DNA of 35,316 nt, taken from an uncultured Acidimicrobiales bacterium. GTDB lineage: Bacteria; Actinomycetota; Acidimicrobiia; Acidimicrobiales; CADCTF01. The stretch is from positions 1-35,316 of the forward strand of contig CADCTF010000003.1 of NCBI GenBank assembly GCA_902805655.1, read 5' to 3'. Below are positions 28,237 to 35,073 of this stretch, piece after piece. Each line of letters opens with the position of its first letter. Within the stretch, counting starts at the first letter, position 1. A program made the translations under genes and the position numbers. The notes under the pieces are model-generated. The model was not told the origin of the DNA, made no database searches, and saw nothing but the letters and a program-made list of their open reading frames with translations.

Positions 28237-28410
28237 ATGACCGACCCGACCAACGCCGACGACAACCGTCTCGACGCGCTGCAGGAAGACATCGACCAGC
28301 AGCGAGCGGAGCTCGCTCAGGATGAAGGCAGGGGCGACGAGCCCCGCTTCATCGATCGCGGCGAGGTCGGGGACGAGGTGGTGGACGACACCATCGCTCC
28401 GCCAGGATGA
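28237..28410 (+). CDS. Small acidic hypothetical protein (57 aa)
   Basis: This is a short gene supported by a GAGGAGAA Shine-Dalgarno six bases before ATG 28237 and by tight packing: 9 bp after the hemerythrin gene, with its TGA overlapping the ATG of the DsbA-like gene (28407-28410). It encodes 57 residues with 12 Asp and 6 Glu against 5 Arg and no Lys, hence strongly acidic. The centre (LDALQEDIDQQRAEL) should form a helix, and the C-terminus is likely disordered. No family is recognised. A chaperone-like or regulatory partner of the neighbouring stress proteins is a guess. Confidence 0.75.
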   Translation: MTDPTNADDNRLDALQEDIDQQRAELAQDEGRGDEPRFIDRGEVGDEVVDDTIAPPG

Positions 28411-29090
28411 CGCCGGAGGTCGAGCCAGGCACCCTCGCCGTCTTCTCCGACATCGCTTGCCCCTGGGCCCACATCGCGGTGCACCGCTTGCACGACCACC
28501 GCAAGGCTCTCGGGCTGGTCGACAGGGTTGCGCTCGACCACCGTGCGTTCCCGCTCGAGGTGGTGAACCGGGCCGGCACCTCGAAGCCGTTCCTCGAGGT
28601 GGAGATCGAGGCACTGCGCGACGTGCAGCCCACTGCGGGCTGGCAGCTGTGGCGCGGTGAGCCGTGGACGTGGCCGGTCACGATGCTCCCCGCCCTCGAA
28701 GCGGTGCAGGCCGCCAAGGCCCAGGGTCACCAGGCGGCTGAGGCGCTCGACCTGGCGCTACGGGAGGCGTTCTTCGGGGCCAGCCGGTGCATCTCGCTCC
28801 GCCACGTGATCCTCCAGGTGGCCAAGTCGGTGCCGCAGGTGGATGTCGATCGACTGAGGAAGGACCTCGACGAGGGTGTCGCTCGTTCGTCGGTGATGCG
28901 CGACTACGAGTCCGCAGGCGACGTTGTGCGGGGCAGCCCCCACATCTTCTTCGCCGACGGCACCGACGCGTTCAATCCCGGCATCGAGTCGCACTGGGAC
29001 GGCAAGCCCGGCAAGGGCACGTTGATCGTCGACCGCGACGACGAGGCCGTGTACGACGAGCTGCTGCTGCGGGCCGCGGGCTCCGGCTGA
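28407..29090 (+). CDS. DsbA-family (FrnE/HCCA isomerase-like) thioredoxin-fold protein
   Basis: This 227-residue thioredoxin-fold protein with an inserted helical domain is like FrnE or 2-hydroxychromene-2-carboxylate isomerase relatives. The active-site motif is C18-P-W-A21, a single cysteine rather than CxxC, so disulphide exchange would proceed through a mixed disulphide or the protein uses glutathione/mycothiol-like chemistry. The conserved GSPHIFFADG block (cis-Pro region) is present. There is no signal peptide, so it is cytosolic. The ATGA overlap with the small acidic gene implies coupled translation. It converges on hsp20 with a 9-bp gap. Confidence 0.87.
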   Translation: MTPEVEPGTLAVFSDIACPWAHIAVHRLHDHRKALGLVDRVALDHRAFPLEVVNRAGTSKPFLEVEIEALRDVQPTAGWQLWRGEPWTWPVTMLPALEAVQAAKAQGHQAAEALDLALREAFFGASRCISLRHVILQVAKSVPQVDVDRLRKDLDEGVARSSVMRDYESAGDVVRGSPHIFFADGTDAFNPGIESHWDGKPGKGTLIVDRDDEAVYDELLLRAAGSG

Positions 29091-29099
29091 CGGCCTGCG

Positions 29100-29456
29100 C
29101 TACAGGCCCGGGCCGGCGGATGCCACCGTCACGTCGCCACGCCCGCCGCCTTCACCTCGGCGGACGCTGATGGCCAGCTGGCCGTTGCCGAAGCTGGCCC
29201 TGGCCTCGCCCCCGAAGCCGTGGGGGAGGTCGATCGAGCGCTCCCACGGGCCGTAGTGCCACTCGTGGATGATGTAGTCCTTCGGCGCAGGCGTCCGCAT
29301 GCGGGCGCTGATCTCGAGACGGCCTTCGGTCACCCGAACGTCGACGTCCTCGGCCATGACGCCGGGCAGCGGAGCCACGACGACCACGGCGTCGGTGGTC
29401 TCGTAGACGTTCAGCGGAACGGGTTGCGGGTCGCCGGTGTGGATGTCTTGGGCCAT
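29100..29456 (-). CDS. Small heat-shock protein (Hsp20/alpha-crystallin family)
   Basis: This 118-residue ATP-independent holdase consists mainly of the alpha-crystallin domain (about 13-103). The opening strand VYETTDAVVVVAPLPGV and closing FGNGQLAISV are typical; the usual GxL box is G-Q-L. It is short for the family, with minimal N-terminal arm and a Gly-rich tail lacking a clear I-x-I, so oligomer size may be limited. ATG 29456 follows an AGGGGAGGCGG Shine-Dalgarno. It lies between a DsbA-like gene and a divergent peroxiredoxin, consistent with a stress locus. No HAIR/CIRCE element was seen in the 74-bp gap before the next gene. Confidence 0.9.
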   Translation of the reverse strand: MAQDIHTGDPQPVPLNVYETTDAVVVVAPLPGVMAEDVDVRVTEGRLEISARMRTPAPKDYIIHEWHYGPWERSIDLPHGFGGEARASFGNGQLAISVRRGEGGGRGDVTVASAGPGL

Positions 29457-29530
29457 CCGCCTCCCCTACCCGAGTCGTGGCCGGCGGATGCCACAGGTGG
29501 TAGCGGGGCGGGAGGGGAAGACTGCGACCC

Positions 29531-30040
29531 ATGGCTCCACCGCTCTCTGCCGGACACCGGTTCCCGGACCTCGAGCTGGTCGACCACGGCGGGAGCACGC
29601 GGCGCCTCTCCGACCTGGTGGGGGGCGACCCGACGCTCCTGCACTTCTACCGGGGGTGGTGGTGCCCGAAGGAGCAGACGTTCCTGCGAGGGCTGGTCCG
29701 CCTACAGGACGAGGCGGAGGTGGCCTACACCCGGTTCGTCTCGGTCAGCGTCGATCCCTCACCGGTGACGGCAGCCTTCCGGGCCGGGCTCGGCGCTCGC
29801 TGGACGTTCCTCTGCGACCCCGACCGTGTCTACCTGGACGCGCTCGAGCTCCGCGAGACGACGGACACGCTGTACAACCCCTACGTGCCGACCGCCTTCG
29901 TGCTGCGCCCCGGCCTGGAGATCGACGAGTCGTGGAACGGCTACTGGTTCTGGGGCCGACCGAGCGCCGAAGAGCTCCGCATGGCCTTCCGTCGCGTGAC
30001 CCGGTCGATACGCGATGACTGGGAGGTACCCCGAGCGTGA
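29531..30040 (+). CDS. Redoxin (AhpC/TSA-type), probable 1-Cys peroxiredoxin
   Basis: This 169-residue thioredoxin-fold peroxiredoxin-like protein has the peroxidatic C45 in HFYRGWWCPKEQ, with Glu rather than a second Cys at the +3 position. No further cysteine is placed as an obvious resolving residue, so reduction would need an external thiol. The VSVDPSPVTAAF and YNPYVPTAFVLRP blocks match the AhpC/TSA fold. There is no signal peptide. ATG 29531 follows a GGGAGGGGAAG site. Its stop overlaps the GTG of the next, unknown gene (GTGA), suggesting the two products work together. Confidence 0.88.
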   Translation: MAPPLSAGHRFPDLELVDHGGSTRRLSDLVGGDPTLLHFYRGWWCPKEQTFLRGLVRLQDEAEVAYTRFVSVSVDPSPVTAAFRAGLGARWTFLCDPDRVYLDALELRETTDTLYNPYVPTAFVLRPGLEIDESWNGYWFWGRPSAEELRMAFRRVTRSIRDDWEVPRA

Positions 30041-30558
30041 ACGACGCCTGGTGCTGGCTCGCGCTGGTGACGGAGGAGCCGGCGGGCGCTCGGACGATGT
30101 CGCCGATCGAGGAGGGCGGCCGCCACGCGGGCTGGCTCGGGGTGTGGGAGCGGTCGAGTGACGCTCATCCCGACACCGCGCTGCGCATGGACGGTCGGGC
30201 CGCGTCTCCGAGCTCCGGGGAGGCGCTCCCGTGGCTGTCCCTCTGCCTGGGCGGCCCACCACGGGCCTTCGACGACGGAGGTGCCGCAGCTGCTCTCCGG
30301 CGGTGCCTGGCCGAGCCGTGGCCGGGAGCACGGTCCACCCTGCTGGTGGACTGGCACCTGCTCGGCGGAGCGGTGAGCGCAGCTCGCGACCCGCAGGCCC
30401 TGGCCGACGACCCCTTCGCCCGGCTGTTCCCGCAGCGAATCCTGCACACGGCGACGCCGTTGCTCTACGCCGTGCCGCCCCCCACCGGCCCGGCGCTCAG
30501 CCGGTACGGCTCGGGCAACCCGTGGCCGTGGGACCGCTACGCCGGCCAGGTCTCCTAG
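30037..30558 (+). CDS. Hypothetical protein coupled to the redoxin
   Basis: No family is recognised for this 173-residue protein. The GTG start overlaps the redoxin stop by four bases, which is strong support that it is translated. The composition is Trp- and Pro-rich, with soluble character and no signal or membrane segment. It ends in a distinctive Gly/Trp/Pro segment (GSGNPWPWDRYAGQ). Two cysteines, C6 near the N-terminus and one in LSLCLGG, could take part in thiol chemistry with the redoxin. Function is unknown. Confidence 0.75.
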   Translation: MNDAWCWLALVTEEPAGARTMSPIEEGGRHAGWLGVWERSSDAHPDTALRMDGRAASPSSGEALPWLSLCLGGPPRAFDDGGAAAALRRCLAEPWPGARSTLLVDWHLLGGAVSAARDPQALADDPFARLFPQRILHTATPLLYAVPPPTGPALSRYGSGNPWPWDRYAGQVS

Positions 30559-30584
30559 AGAGAGCGCTGGCCGGCGCAGGCGAC

Positions 30585-31529
30585 CTAGGTGAAGCCGTTG
30601 GCCTTCAGCCAGTCCCTCGCCACGTCGTCGGGATCCGCCTTGTCGACGTCGACCCGCTTGTTGAGCTCGGACAGGCCCTCGGTGGTCAGCTTGGCCGAGA
30701 TGCTGTTGAGCAGCGGCTCCACGTCGCCCTTGAGCACGTCCTGGCGCACGATCGGCACCACGTTGTCGACCGGCTGCAGCTTCTTGTCGTCCTCCAGCAC
30801 GAGGAAGTTGCGAGCCGGCACGGCACCGTCGGAGGTGAAGATGAGACCGACCTGGATGTCACCCTTCTGCAGGGCGTCCTTGGTGAGCGGACCACCGCTG
30901 TCGAGCCGCTTCACCTCCTTGAACTTCAGGTCATAGGTCTTCTCGAGGCCCTGCAGGCAGAGCGGACGCTCGGGGCACTCGGGGCCACCGCCGAAGACCA
31001 GGTCCTTGGCGTGGGGCTGGAGGTCGGACAGCTTCTTGAGCTTGAGCCGGTCGGCCGTGGCCTTGGTCACCGCGAAGCCGTTCTTGTCCTCGGCCGGGGC
31101 CGGGGTGAGGACCACGAGCCGCTTGGGCGCCAAGGAGGCCTTCAGATCGGACAGCGTCTTGGGCAGGTCGGTGGTGGGCGAACCGTTCAGGTAGGTGAGG
31201 AGGGTGCCCACGTACTCGGGCAGGATGTCGATGTCGCCTCGCTCGAGCGCGGGCTGCACCACCTCACGGGCCCCGAGCTTGAGCTTGGTATCGACCTTGT
31301 AGCCCGCAGCCTGCAGGCACTGGGCATAGAGCTCGGCGACGATCTCCTGCTCGGAGAAGTTGGTGCCTCCCACCGTGAGCTCTTCGGTGCCCTTGAAGCC
31401 GGCACACGTGCCCTTGGACTCGGACTGGCCGGCGGTGACGCCGTCATCGTCGGAGCCTCCGCAGGCGCCGAGCAGCAACATGAAGGTCAGGGCGAACGCT
31501 CCGACCGCCCCGCTACGGGTTCTCCGCAT
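30585..31529 (-). CDS. Glycine-betaine/osmoprotectant-type ABC transporter substrate-binding lipoprotein
   Basis: This roughly 314-residue lipoprotein of the OpuAC/ProX-like (type OpuCC/OsmF) family captures quaternary-amine or related substrates for import. The lipobox LLLGAC places the acylated Cys at residue 23, followed by a Ser/Asp linker. The binding fold shows VGGTNFSEQEIVAELYAQ and ILPEYVGTLLTYL. Two Cys pairs, including ECPERPLC, may form disulphides. ATG 31529 is preferred because of an AGAGGAAG Shine-Dalgarno and a normal-length signal; ATG 31586, which overlaps the permease stop (ATGA), would add 19 residues. It is the last gene of the permease operon. The exact substrate is not evident. 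Confidence 0.9.
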   Translation of the reverse strand: MRRTRSGAVGAFALTFMLLLGACGGSDDDGVTAGQSESKGTCAGFKGTEELTVGGTNFSEQEIVAELYAQCLQAAGYKVDTKLKLGAREVVQPALERGDIDILPEYVGTLLTYLNGSPTTDLPKTLSDLKASLAPKRLVVLTPAPAEDKNGFAVTKATADRLKLKKLSDLQPHAKDLVFGGGPECPERPLCLQGLEKTYDLKFKEVKRLDSGGPLTKDALQKGDIQVGLIFTSDGAVPARNFLVLEDDKKLQPVDNVVPIVRQDVLKGDVEPLLNSISAKLTTEGLSELNKRVDVDKADPDDVARDWLKANGFT

Positions 31530-31582
31530 GGGCTTCCTCTCTGTACGAGCTCCGGCCGAGGCCGACCGCTCTCGAAGATCTG

Positions 31583-32320
31583 TCATGCCGTTCGTCCGGA
31601 TGCCGCCGGAGCGACGCCTGGAAGAGCGGCGAGATCGTGGTCAACGTCCGCGAGGGCATCACCGTGGAGGCCCTTGGGGACGACGACCCGTTGTAGCAGG
31701 CCCAGGCCGAGTTCGGTTACCAGGGAGAGCAGGGCGACCATGCTGGCGCCGGCAAAGACCTCGACGAAGTCGCGAGTGGCCAGACCGTCGATGATGTACC
31801 GGCCCAGGCCACCCCACCCCACCAACGCAGCCAGCGTCGCGGTGGCCACCACCTGCACGGCGGACGTGCGCACGCCCGCCATGATCAGCGGCAGGCCCAT
31901 CGGCACCTCCACCTTCCAGAGCACCTGGCCACCGGTGAGCCCCATGCCCACCGCCGACTCCCGGACGTCGCCGTCGACGCCCCGCACGGCCGTGTAGGTG
32001 TTGGTCACCATGGGTGGCACGGCCAGGGCCACCAGGGCGATGAACGCCGGCTTGGCTCCGATGCCGAAGGCCTGGGCGGCCAGCACGATGATGGCGAACG
32101 ACGGAATCGCACGGCCCAGGTTGGACACGGCGATGACGGCTCCGCCGCCGCGCCCGGTGTGACCCATCCAGAGCGCCACCGGCAGGGCCAGCACCATGCC
32201 GACCGCGACGGCGACCGCCGACATGCCCACGTGGTCCTGCAGGCGTTGCAGCACACCGTCGGGTCCCCACCAGTGGCTGGCGTCGCCGAACCAGGTGACG
32301 ACGTCGCGAATGAAGTCCAC
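31583..32320 (-). CDS. ABC transporter permease (OpuCB/ProW-like), second permease
   Basis: This 245-residue inner-membrane permease of the BPD-transport family has five or six transmembrane helices. The EAA-type cytoplasmic loop is recognisable around ESAVGMGLTGGQVLWKVEVP, where it contacts the ATPase. GTG 32320 follows the TGA of the first permease without a gap (TGAGTG), and the lipoprotein gene follows. The C-terminal 30 residues are an Ala/Asp-rich cytosolic tail. The two permeases are expected to form a heterodimer with two copies of the divergently encoded ATPase. Confidence 0.92.
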   Translation of the reverse strand: MDFIRDVVTWFGDASHWWGPDGVLQRLQDHVGMSAVAVAVGMVLALPVALWMGHTGRGGGAVIAVSNLGRAIPSFAIIVLAAQAFGIGAKPAFIALVALAVPPMVTNTYTAVRGVDGDVRESAVGMGLTGGQVLWKVEVPMGLPLIMAGVRTSAVQVVATATLAALVGWGGLGRYIIDGLATRDFVEVFAGASMVALLSLVTELGLGLLQRVVVPKGLHGDALADVDHDLAALPGVAPAASGRTA

Positions 32321-32992
32321 TCAGCGACCTCTGGCCCATGGCGTCAGCACGCGCTGCACGCCCGCCAGCCCGAGATCGGCCAACGTGGCCAGCACGACGG
32401 TGAGGGCGGTGCCGACGACGAGAGGCGTGCGGAAGTCACGCAGGAGGCCGTCGTACACGAGCGAGCCCAGCCCGCCCTGGCCGATGAGCGCAGTGATGGT
32501 GACCAGGCCGATTGTGGTCACGGTGGTGATGCGGATCCCGGCGACGATGGCGGGCACGGCCAGCGGCAGCTCGATGCGCATGAGCCGACGCGCCGGCGAG
32601 AGGCCCATGCCCTCGGCCGCCTCCCGGACATCGGCGGGCACCGACTCCAGACCGGCGACGACGTTCCTCACGAGGATGAGCAGGGTGTAGAGCACCAGGG
32701 GGATGAGGGCCGTCGTACGCGACAGCCCGGTGAAGGGAAGCAGGAACGCGAAGAGGGCGAGCGACGGCACGGTGTAGAGGACACCGGCCACCCCCAGCAC
32801 AGCGGGGTAGAGGCGCTTCCACCGATGGCAGGCCACGCCGAGCGGCAAGGCGATGACCATGCCGATGGCGAGGGTGAGGCCGGTGAGCACGAGGTGCTCC
32901 TGCAGGCTGTCGCCGATGTCGTCGGTGTGATCGCGCACCCACGACCACCGCACCCACGGGTCCGCCGCCACCTGGGCGAGCACGGATAGCAC
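32321..32992 (-). CDS. ABC transporter permease (OpuCB/ProW-like), first permease
   Basis: This 223-residue permease is homologous to the next gene, with the EAA loop EAAEGMGLSPARRLMRIELP and five predicted helices. The first about 30 residues are outside the core fold. GTG 32992 is placed six nucleotides after a TAGCGT -10 on the minus strand; a GTG at 32983 is an alternative. It opens the permease-permease-lipoprotein operon. The start region diverges from the ATPase gene across only 25 bp. Confidence 0.92.
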   Translation of the reverse strand: MLSVLAQVAADPWVRWSWVRDHTDDIGDSLQEHLVLTGLTLAIGMVIALPLGVACHRWKRLYPAVLGVAGVLYTVPSLALFAFLLPFTGLSRTTALIPLVLYTLLILVRNVVAGLESVPADVREAAEGMGLSPARRLMRIELPLAVPAIVAGIRITTVTTIGLVTITALIGQGGLGSLVYDGLLRDFRTPLVVGTALTVVLATLADLGLAGVQRVLTPWARGR

Positions 32993-32998
32993 GGGCTC

Positions 32999-33008
32999 AC
33001 GCTAGCGT
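32999..33008. promoter_or_regulatory. Palindromic shared -10 of the split transporter
   Basis: ACGCTAGCGT is a perfect 10-bp palindrome that reads as TAGCGT on both strands. On the minus strand it ends 6 nt before GTG 32992; on the plus strand it ends 9 nt before ATG 33018. Both operons appear to use the same melted region. Confidence 0.6.
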
Positions 33009-33017
33009 CGGCTCGGC

Positions 33018-34127
33018 ATGATCCGGCTCGAAGGCCTCACCAAGGTCTTCCCGAACGGCCAGGTGGCGGTGGACCACCTCGACCTGGAGGTGGCGGAAGG
33101 CGAGCTGTGCGTGCTCGTCGGCCCGTCCGGCTGCGGCAAGACGACGACCATGAAGATGGTCAACCGCTTGGTCGAGCCGACCGAGGGGCGCATCGTGCTC
33201 GACGGCCGGGACGTGACCCACGGTGACCCGGTCGAGCTCCGGCGGCGCATCGGCTACGTGATCCAACAGGTCGGCCTGTTCCCCCACCAGACCATCGCCG
33301 ACAACGTGGCCACCGTGCCGAAGCTGCTGGGGTGGGACAAGCAGAAGGTGAAGGCGAGGGTCGACGAGCTCCTGGAGCTGGTGGGCCTGGCCCCGGACAC
33401 CTACGCCCGTCGGTACCCGCACCAGCTCTCCGGAGGCCAGCGTCAGCGGGTCGGCGTGGCCCGGGCACTCGGGGCCGACCCGCCCGTGCTGCTCATGGAC
33501 GAGCCGTTCGGCGCCATCGACCCCATCACCCGCGAACGGTTGCAGGAGGAGTTCCTGCGACTGCAGCGAGAGGTCCGCAAGACCATCGTCTTCGTCACCC
33601 ACGACATCGAGGAGGCGGTGCGGATGGGTGATCGCATCGCCATCCTGAAAGAGGGCGGGGTGCTGGCCCAGTACGACACGCCGGCGGCGATCCTCGGCCG
33701 GCCCGCATCACCTTTCGTGGCGGACTTCGTCGGGTCCGATCGCGGCCTCAAGCGGTTGAGCGTGACCACGATCTCGGTGGGCGACCTCGACCGACCACCG
33801 GTGGTCAACCTCGACGACTCGCTGCATGTCGCGCGCGGCCGCATGCAGAGCGAAGGCGCCGACTGGGCGCTGGTGCTCGATGCTGACGAGCGGCTGCACG
33901 GCTATCTCGGAGCGGCTGCGGCGCAGGGCGACGGCGCAGTGCGAAGCCACGCCCGGCGCATGGAGGCGTGGGTGCCGGTCGACGCCACGTTGAAGCAGGC
34001 CTTCGGGGAGATGCTGAAGCACGACGCCGGGTGGGTGGCGGTGCTCGACGGCGATCGCTACGTCGGCGTCCTCACGCCGGACTCGCTCCACGCCGCTCTG
34101 CGGCGGTCGGTAGCTGAGGAGACCTAG
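33018..34127 (+). CDS. Osmoprotectant-type ABC transporter ATPase with C-terminal CBS domains
   Basis: This 369-residue ATPase of the OpuCA/ProV family powers import through the two permeases encoded divergently. Walker A is G35-P-S-G-C-G-K-T42, the signature LSGGQ is at 137-141, Walker B LLMDE at 158-162, and the H-loop is in VTHDIEEA. Residues about 250-365 form a tandem CBS pair (GYLGAAAA... VAVLDGDRYVGVLTPDSL), which in this family senses ionic strength or nucleotides. ATG 33018 lies 9 nt after the shared palindromic -10. Its TAG stop is superimposed on the sdhD stop in the palindrome CTAG. Confidence 0.93.
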   Translation: MIRLEGLTKVFPNGQVAVDHLDLEVAEGELCVLVGPSGCGKTTTMKMVNRLVEPTEGRIVLDGRDVTHGDPVELRRRIGYVIQQVGLFPHQTIADNVATVPKLLGWDKQKVKARVDELLELVGLAPDTYARRYPHQLSGGQRQRVGVARALGADPPVLLMDEPFGAIDPITRERLQEEFLRLQREVRKTIVFVTHDIEEAVRMGDRIAILKEGGVLAQYDTPAAILGRPASPFVADFVGSDRGLKRLSVTTISVGDLDRPPVVNLDDSLHVARGRMQSEGADWALVLDADERLHGYLGAAAAQGDGAVRSHARRMEAWVPVDATLKQAFGEMLKHDAGWVAVLDGDRYVGVLTPDSLHAALRRSVAEET

Positions 34128-34531
34128 CCGCCGTAGGTGATGATGGTCAGGGTTCCGTAGAAGAAGAGGAACCCGGTGACCGAGTACAGCGCGGCCTTGG
34201 CCGTCACCCGCTTGGCCGGCGCCCGGATGTAGTCGTCCAGGATCCAACGCAGCCCGTTGAGGCCGTGCAGGAGGCCCAGGGCCAGGAGCGTCCAGTCGTA
34301 CGCGCGCCACAGCGGGTTGGCCCACCGCTCAGCGACGAACTCGGCGTCGGTCTCGACGACGTCGTAGACGATGTGGGTGATCGTGAAGTGGGCGAGGGCC
34401 AGGAAGATCAGCACCAGCCCGGAGATGCGCATGAAGTACCACGACCACGTCTCGAAGTTCTGGCGCGGACGGCGCTCGAGCTTGGGACGGTTCGCGGAGG
34501 CGACCGGGCGCTCCTCGAGGCGGCGGCTCAC
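34124..34531 (-). CDS. sdhD: Succinate dehydrogenase membrane anchor subunit SdhD
   Basis: This 135-residue membrane anchor of succinate:quinone oxidoreductase has three predicted helices (about 32-52, 72-95 and 105-130). The N-terminal cytosolic segment is basic, and WYFMRISGLVLIFLALAHF is the family's first helix with quinone-site Arg/Ser. GTG 34531 overlaps the sdhC stop (GTGA), fixing the start. The second helix carries the GLLHGLNGLR block with a heme-region His. No sdhA or sdhB follows: the next gene downstream is the converging transporter ATPase. Confidence 0.93.
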   Translation of the reverse strand: MSRRLEERPVASANRPKLERRPRQNFETWSWYFMRISGLVLIFLALAHFTITHIVYDVVETDAEFVAERWANPLWRAYDWTLLALGLLHGLNGLRWILDDYIRAPAKRVTAKAALYSVTGFLFFYGTLTIITYGG

Positions 34532-34905
34532 GACAGGATCCGCCCGTCGATGAAGGGCTTCATGATGACGTAGCCCCCGACGATGGTGAGGATGCCGGTG
34601 AGGGCCAGCACGGCGGTGAACATCGACTTCTCGTTCCGGATGGCGCCAGGGAAGAAGTCGACCATCACGATGCGCAGCCCGTTGAACGAGTGGAAGAGCA
34701 GCCCACCGAGCAGGCCCACCTCGAACAGTCGCAGCACCACGTTGCCGTAGAGGTGGTGGACCTCGTTGTAGAGCTCGGGGTCGATGTTGATGAGTGACAC
34801 GTCGACCACGTGCAGCAACAGGAAGAAGAAGACCATGAACCCGGTGACGCGGTGGCCGATGAACGCCCACTGGCCACTCTTGCCCTTGTAGACGGTGCTG
34901 CTCAC
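34528..34905 (-). CDS. sdhC: Succinate dehydrogenase cytochrome b subunit SdhC
   Basis: This 125-residue cytochrome b-type subunit has three helices. GHRVTGFMVFFFLLLHVVDV contains the quinone-site and heme-side residues, and LLFHSFNGLRIVMVDF carries the heme-ligand His. It anchors the flavoprotein and Fe-S subunits and passes electrons to menaquinone or ubiquinone. GTG 34905 is chosen because GGAGGGG lies just upstream and the codon overlaps the stop of the upstream small gene (GTGA). A GTG at 34935 is in frame but less supported. Its own stop overlaps sdhD. Confidence 0.93.
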   Translation of the reverse strand: MSSTVYKGKSGQWAFIGHRVTGFMVFFFLLLHVVDVSLINIDPELYNEVHHLYGNVVLRLFEVGLLGGLLFHSFNGLRIVMVDFFPGAIRNEKSMFTAVLALTGILTIVGGYVIMKPFIDGRILS

Positions 34906-35027
34906 CTGCCCCTCCGGATCCACCGGTTGCCCCACAGCGTCGACGATGCGACGTAGAGGGCGAAGAACGTGATGAGCAGCGTGATGCTGCCGAGGGCGAT
35001 GGCGAAGATCACCTGGGCGTTTGTCAC
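34902..35027 (-). CDS. 41-aa single-helix membrane protein leading the sdhCD operon
   Basis: This tiny gene runs from GTG 35027 to a TGA that overlaps the sdhC GTG. It encodes a short polar start (MTNAQ), one hydrophobic helix of about 24 residues (VIFAIALGSITLLITFFALY) and a basic end (WIRRGR). A TATCGT -10 lies eight bases upstream, so it would be the leaderless first gene of the operon. Spacing and coupling suggest a small subunit or assembly factor of the succinate dehydrogenase membrane part. No known family is recognised. The same frame stays open further upstream to 35213, but that extension is over the Fur-family gene and has no coding character. Confidence 0.75.
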   Translation of the reverse strand: MTNAQVIFAIALGSITLLITFFALYVASSTLWGNRWIRRGR

Positions 35028-35035
35028 CGGTTCCG

Positions 35036-35041
35036 ACGATA
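35036..35041 (-). promoter_or_regulatory. Putative -10 element (TATCGT) for the sdhCD operon
   Basis: TATCGT on the minus strand is followed by 8 nt and GTG 35027, predicting a leaderless transcript beginning with the small membrane protein. Confidence 0.5.
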
Positions 35042-35073
35042 TCCCTGGCTTGGCGCGAGTCACCAAACGGGAC

